Assembly: GCA_021791715.1 (NCBI GenBank)
Contig: JAJYWB010000067.1
Span: forward strand, 1-35,087
DNA from: Planctomycetota bacterium
GTDB lineage: Bacteria > Planctomycetota > Planctomycetia > Isosphaerales > Isosphaeraceae
Direction of reading: 5' to 3'
Length of the DNA stretch: 35,087 bases
Shown: positions 32,655 to 35,087 of the stretch, one piece after another
Layout: each line of letters opens with the position of its first letter
Position numbering within the stretch: position 1 is the first letter of the stretch
Translations under genes and position numbers: made by a program
The notes under the pieces: model-generated
Seen by the model: the letters and a program-made list of their open reading frames with translations, nothing else
Databases searched by the model: none
What the model was told of the DNA's origin: nothing

Positions 32655-33350
32655 ATGAAAATTTATATAAGTTATGCTAAATCTGATCAAGAATTCGCAA
32701 GACGCATCGCCGAGGGGCTGATGGAAGCCGGCTTTGACGTCCGGTTCGATCAATTTGAATTGTACCCTGGTGATAATTTATACTCTAAAATCGGCGCGGC
32801 TTTGCACTCCGCGGATGCGATGATCGTGCTTATCTCACCCGATTCAATGAAATCAAGGTGGGTGATCGGTGAAATTCAATATGCGATCGGCTCAACAAAA
32901 TTCGCCGGTCGCGTTATCCCGATTTTTGTAAAACCCACCTATGAAATTCCCTTGATTCTTAGACAATTTCATATGATTGATGCCGATAATGATCCCGATC
33001 GTGTTGTGAGAAGGATTGCAACGGCACTCCGGTCGCAAGAAACCGGCGAACTCGTCGACCTTTTGACGGCCGGCGGCGATAACGACGCCGCGCCGGCCCA
33101 AGAGGGGGGACGGCTAGCCTCCGTAATTCCATGGTTTACACAGGGATTGATCTCACAAGGGAAGGCCGCCGAGATCGCGGGGATCGGATTGTCAGACTTT
33201 CTTACGGCTCTCGGCCGAGCAAAGGTCGACGCATTTCAGATCTCCGAGACCGAATTGAAGCGGGAGGTCGAGCGTGGCCTGGAAGCGTATCGTGAACGCC
33301 TCGCCGTTCATATTCCTGACTCGGTTGGGACTGCTCGACATTCTGAATGA
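32655..33350 (+). CDS. TIR-domain protein fused to a UPF0175 antitoxin-like domain
   Basis: 231 residues. Residues 1 to about 128 form a TIR_2-type domain: KIYISYAKSDQEFARRIAEG, then DVRFDQFELYPGD, VLISPDSMKSRWVIGE with the expected catalytic Glu73, and a C-terminal helix. Many bacterial TIR domains cleave NAD+. After a Gly/Asp/Ala linker (about 135-152), residues 159-210 match the UPF0175 family of VapB-like antitoxins: WFTQGLISQGKAAEIAG then FLTALGRAKVDAFQ and a closing acidic helix. UPF0175 proteins are normally separate 80-residue antitoxins in front of DUF3368 toxin genes, and exactly such a gene follows here, overlapping by 77 bp. The region is AT-rich and probably acquired. ATG 32655 lacks a clear ribosome binding site. 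Confidence 0.85.
   Translation: MKIYISYAKSDQEFARRIAEGLMEAGFDVRFDQFELYPGDNLYSKIGAALHSADAMIVLISPDSMKSRWVIGEIQYAIGSTKFAGRVIPIFVKPTYEIPLILRQFHMIDADNDPDRVVRRIATALRSQETGELVDLLTAGGDNDAAPAQEGGRLASVIPWFTQGLISQGKAAEIAGIGLSDFLTALGRAKVDAFQISETELKREVERGLEAYRERLAVHIPDSVGTARHSE
33262..33267 (+). promoter_or_regulatory. Shine-Dalgarno site of the DUF3368 gene
   Basis: GGGAGG, inside the 3' part of the TIR gene, lies 6 nt before the GTG at 33274 and supports that start. Confidence 0.65.
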
Positions 33351-33783
33351 ACCGGGCGTTACGGTCATGGTTCCAACAGCCGTCGTATCGGAATTAGGCG
33401 ACCACGGCGTTGATGATGCGGCGTCGGTCGCGGCGCAATCGACTCCTTGGATTCACGTGATCCCGACTCCTTCGATTCCCGGATTTTTTGTTCCTTGGAA
33501 ACTCGGCATGGGGGAATCGGCCGTGCTCGCGTGCGCCCTCGCGGAGATTGAATCAAATCGCTGAAATCCGACAGAAATCGACGTCGTGATCGACGACTCG
33601 AAGGCTCGCCGTCTTGGAGAATATCTTGGGATTCGGGTTCAGGGAACCTTGGCTTGTCTGATAATCGGAAAAATCTCGGGGAGGATCGTAGCCGTACGTC
33701 CCTTGCTCGAAAAGTTGCGAGCGAGCGGAATGTACCTTTCCGATGATCTAATAAAAATCGTGCTCGAAAAGACGGGTGAGTGA
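33274..33783 (+). pseudogene. DUF3368 PIN-type toxin gene interrupted by an in-frame TGA
   Basis: One reading frame, 169 codons from the GTG at 33274 to the stop at 33781-33783, matches DUF3368 throughout: the opening VNASPFIFLTRLGLLDIL, MVPTAVVSELGDHG, then GMGESAVLACALAE, and after the interruption VVIDDSKARRLGEYLGIRV, GTLACLIIGKISG and VRPLLEKLRASGMYLSDDLI. A single TGA at 33562-33564 (after AEIESNR) breaks it with no frame change. The break removes the last conserved acidic residues of the PIN active site (IDD), so the first half alone (96 residues) should lack RNase activity. The first PIN acidic residue is Asn8 instead of Asp, as in some DUF3368 members. Possible readings: a nonsense mutation, a sequencing error, or stop-codon read-through. 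Confidence 0.8.
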
Positions 33784-34482
33784 TCACGATGTACAAGCCA
33801 AAGGTTTTTCGACAAGTGCTCACTTCTCGTTACGACCTCCGATACCAAAAGGGTTGAATACCTCGCCGCTAACGCGGCGGAGCCGCAATCATACCAACCC
33901 GACGCGCGAGCGAGGGGCTTCTGATTATATCGTGAAAACTTTCGATTGATCATTTGATCGGACCCTCGCTTGCGCTTCGGGCTAGTATGATCTCCACTAC
34001 CGATCGCCCTAAAGATGCGCGCACGGCGCGCACAAGATACTGACGAAGACTCTATAAGGTGTCTAGCATTGGGCGCCTCTCCAGTGATTCCATCCAACGA
34101 TAACGAGGATCAAGATGCGAATCTCGTTAATTTCGACCGTGATGAGTACAAGCGTCGTTATCATCGAACGTCTCATCGGTCGGCACAAGGAACGCCTACG
34201 GGTCTTCTTACGCTCTGAGAAGCCGGCCAACAATTACGGCGGCAAGATCAAGATAATGTTCGTATAAATAGAACTACAAATATATATATTCAATTTTCCG
34301 GCGAAGCCCAGCGTCGCCGGACATATACCGATTTCCACTCGCGGACGTCTCCGCGTGACGCGACCTTGGATTTCGGCTATCATCGATCAACGTGGCGATG
34401 CGGATCGATTGCGATCGCGAAGCAAGCCCCTTCGCGATCAATCTCCGCGAAATCCCCAACCCTCGATTCGAGGCGCACTCCG
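33784..34482. other. Gene-free stretch with hairpins
   Basis: About 700 bp without a convincing gene. CGCCGCT-AA-CGCGGCG-like palindromic sequence lies near 33864-33880, a dispersed-repeat-like inverted pair at 33892-33987, and a perfect 7-bp hairpin CCGGCGA/TCGCCGG at 34298-34320 after a run of TA repeats (34280-34290). A 67-codon open frame at 34015-34218 has no family resemblance. The TA-rich stretch before 34300 is a candidate promoter area for the Uma2 gene. Confidence 0.5.
33892..33987. repeat. REP-like inverted repeat
   Basis: The left arm reads TACCAACCCGACGCGCGAGC followed by GAGGGG (33892-33917). The reverse complement of the right arm (33961-33987) reads TACTAGCCCGAAGCGCAAGC followed by GAGGGTC. 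The arms match except for a few positions and flank about 43 bp of AT-richer DNA. I associate this GAAGCGCAAGCGAGGG type of sequence with elements scattered through planctomycete genomes, from memory. There is no transposase and no clear target duplication. Confidence 0.7.
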
Positions 34483-35087
34483 ATGACGACCGCGGAACTT
34501 TTCGAGGCGAAAATCACGCTCAGGAGCGAGCCTGCGATCGATCGATGTCAAACCGGTTTCGTCTTCGATAACGTCGCGTGGGCCGATTATGAGGCGATGC
34601 TGCGGATCGTCGGCGATCGACCGATCCGTCTCACTTACGATCGAGGCGTACTGACGATCATGTCCCCGCTCCGAAAGCACGACGGTTTGAAATCCATTCT
34701 CGGTTGGCTGATCGAAACCCTCGCCGTCGAACTCGATATCCCGTGCGAAGCTCTCGGATCGACAACCTGGAAGCGCGAAGATCTTTTAAAAGGAATTGAA
34801 GCCGACGAGTGTTATTATTTTGAGAACGCCTCGAAGCTCGTTCCGAATCAGGAAATCGACCTCACGGTCGCGCCTCCTCCCGATCTCGCGGTCGAGGTCG
34901 ACGTGACCTCGGAGTCGATTGAACCACTTCCGATTTACGCGTCGCTCGGAGTTCGCGAGCTTTGGCGCTATCAACAAGGCGTTCTTGAGATCTGGGTGCT
35001 CGGTTCCGAGGGATCGCTCGAAAAATCAACCGTGAGTCGCAATTTTCCCTTTCTGGATATGAACAAGTTCGTCGAGTTCCTTCACCT
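34483..35087 (+). CDS. Uma2 family (DUF820) endonuclease-like protein, 3' end outside the window
   Basis: The frame from ATG 34483 (CGAGG about 10 bp upstream) stays open to the window end, 201 complete codons, so the C-terminus is missing; most family members are only slightly longer. It shows the Uma2 pattern of PD-(D/E)XK-like proteins: an N-terminal domain with LTYDRGVLTIMSPLRKHD, then after a central helix the strand PPPDLAVEVDVTS and YASLGVRELWRYQQGVLEIW. The acidic residues in the VEVDVTS strand are the presumed metal ligands. Such genes are highly multiplied in planctomycetes and cyanobacteria and their biological role is unknown. Between VTS and Tyr the usual Lys/Arg-rich stretch is shortened (ESIEPLPIY), which may mean an altered active site. 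Confidence 0.82.
   Translation, partial: MTTAELFEAKITLRSEPAIDRCQTGFVFDNVAWADYEAMLRIVGDRPIRLTYDRGVLTIMSPLRKHDGLKSILGWLIETLAVELDIPCEALGSTTWKREDLLKGIEADECYYFENASKLVPNQEIDLTVAPPPDLAVEVDVTSESIEPLPIYASLGVRELWRYQQGVLEIWVLGSEGSLEKSTVSRNFPFLDMNKFVEFLH

Noticed and set aside
32435..32656. Small genes on either strand before the TIR gene
   Set aside because: Both strands are open for about 70 codons, neither has a recognisable family or a good start, and the plus one begins with TTG without a ribosome site.
1..35087. tRNA, rRNA, integrase or insertion sequence
   Set aside because: Intergenic regions were read on both strands and nothing with cloverleaf, rRNA or transposase features was recognised.

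Overview
The window looks like chromosomal DNA of a planctomycete. The inference rests on gene content: a secreted DUF1592-type protein with two cytochrome-c-like CxxCH motifs is translationally coupled to a twin-arginine DUF1552 protein and followed by a secreted ankyrin protein. It is supported by high GC, abundant CGATCG/TCG words, frequent GTG and TTG starts, many genes without a clear Shine-Dalgarno sequence, and long antisense open frames. No rRNA, tRNA, integrase, transposase or CRISPR array was recognised. I cannot name a genus.

Layout. 1-820 is a tandem array of 98/108-bp units, each with a hairpin. It is followed by an AAA ATPase with a C-terminal winged-helix-like tail (904-2091), a MOT1-type molybdate/sulfate transporter (2216-3451), and a coupled pair of an OLD/RecF-like AAA ATPase and a DUF4276 TOPRIM-like protein (3536-5340) that resembles two-gene defence modules. 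5372-5572 is a small membrane protein. 5930-13048 holds the secreted DUF1592/DUF1552/ankyrin/beta-propeller cluster. On the minus strand follow a secreted three-domain esterase (13173-15386) and a Gfo/Idh/MocA oxidoreductase (15423-16463). 17001-24401 is a lipid block on the plus strand: fused enoyl-CoA hydratase/3-hydroxyacyl-CoA dehydrogenase, thiolase, long-chain acyl-CoA ligase and glycerol-3-phosphate dehydrogenase. An 18-bp minisatellite lies between thiolase and ligase.

24901-31486 is a minus-strand flagellar export and switch operon, transcribed fliF, fliG(N-C), a second fliG C domain, fliO, fliP, fliQ, fliR, flhB, with several 4-8 bp overlaps. It departs from the textbook in two ways. 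FliG lacks its middle domain and is spread over two overlapping genes with two C-terminal domains. FlhB has lost the NPTH self-cleavage motif. The convergent ends of glpD and flhB carry a 396-bp head-to-tail duplication that left remnants of both genes.

31487-35087 is accessory DNA: a long gene-poor stretch with degenerate repeats, a TIR-domain protein fused to a UPF0175 antitoxin-like domain, an overlapping DUF3368 PIN-type toxin gene broken by one in-frame TGA, a dispersed-repeat-like inverted repeat, and the start of a Uma2-family nuclease gene that leaves the window. The TIR-antitoxin fusion with its broken toxin partner, the rewired FliG, and the AAA/DUF4276 pair are the best candidates for undescribed or poorly described biology. 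All family assignments come from reading motifs by eye; no database search was run.
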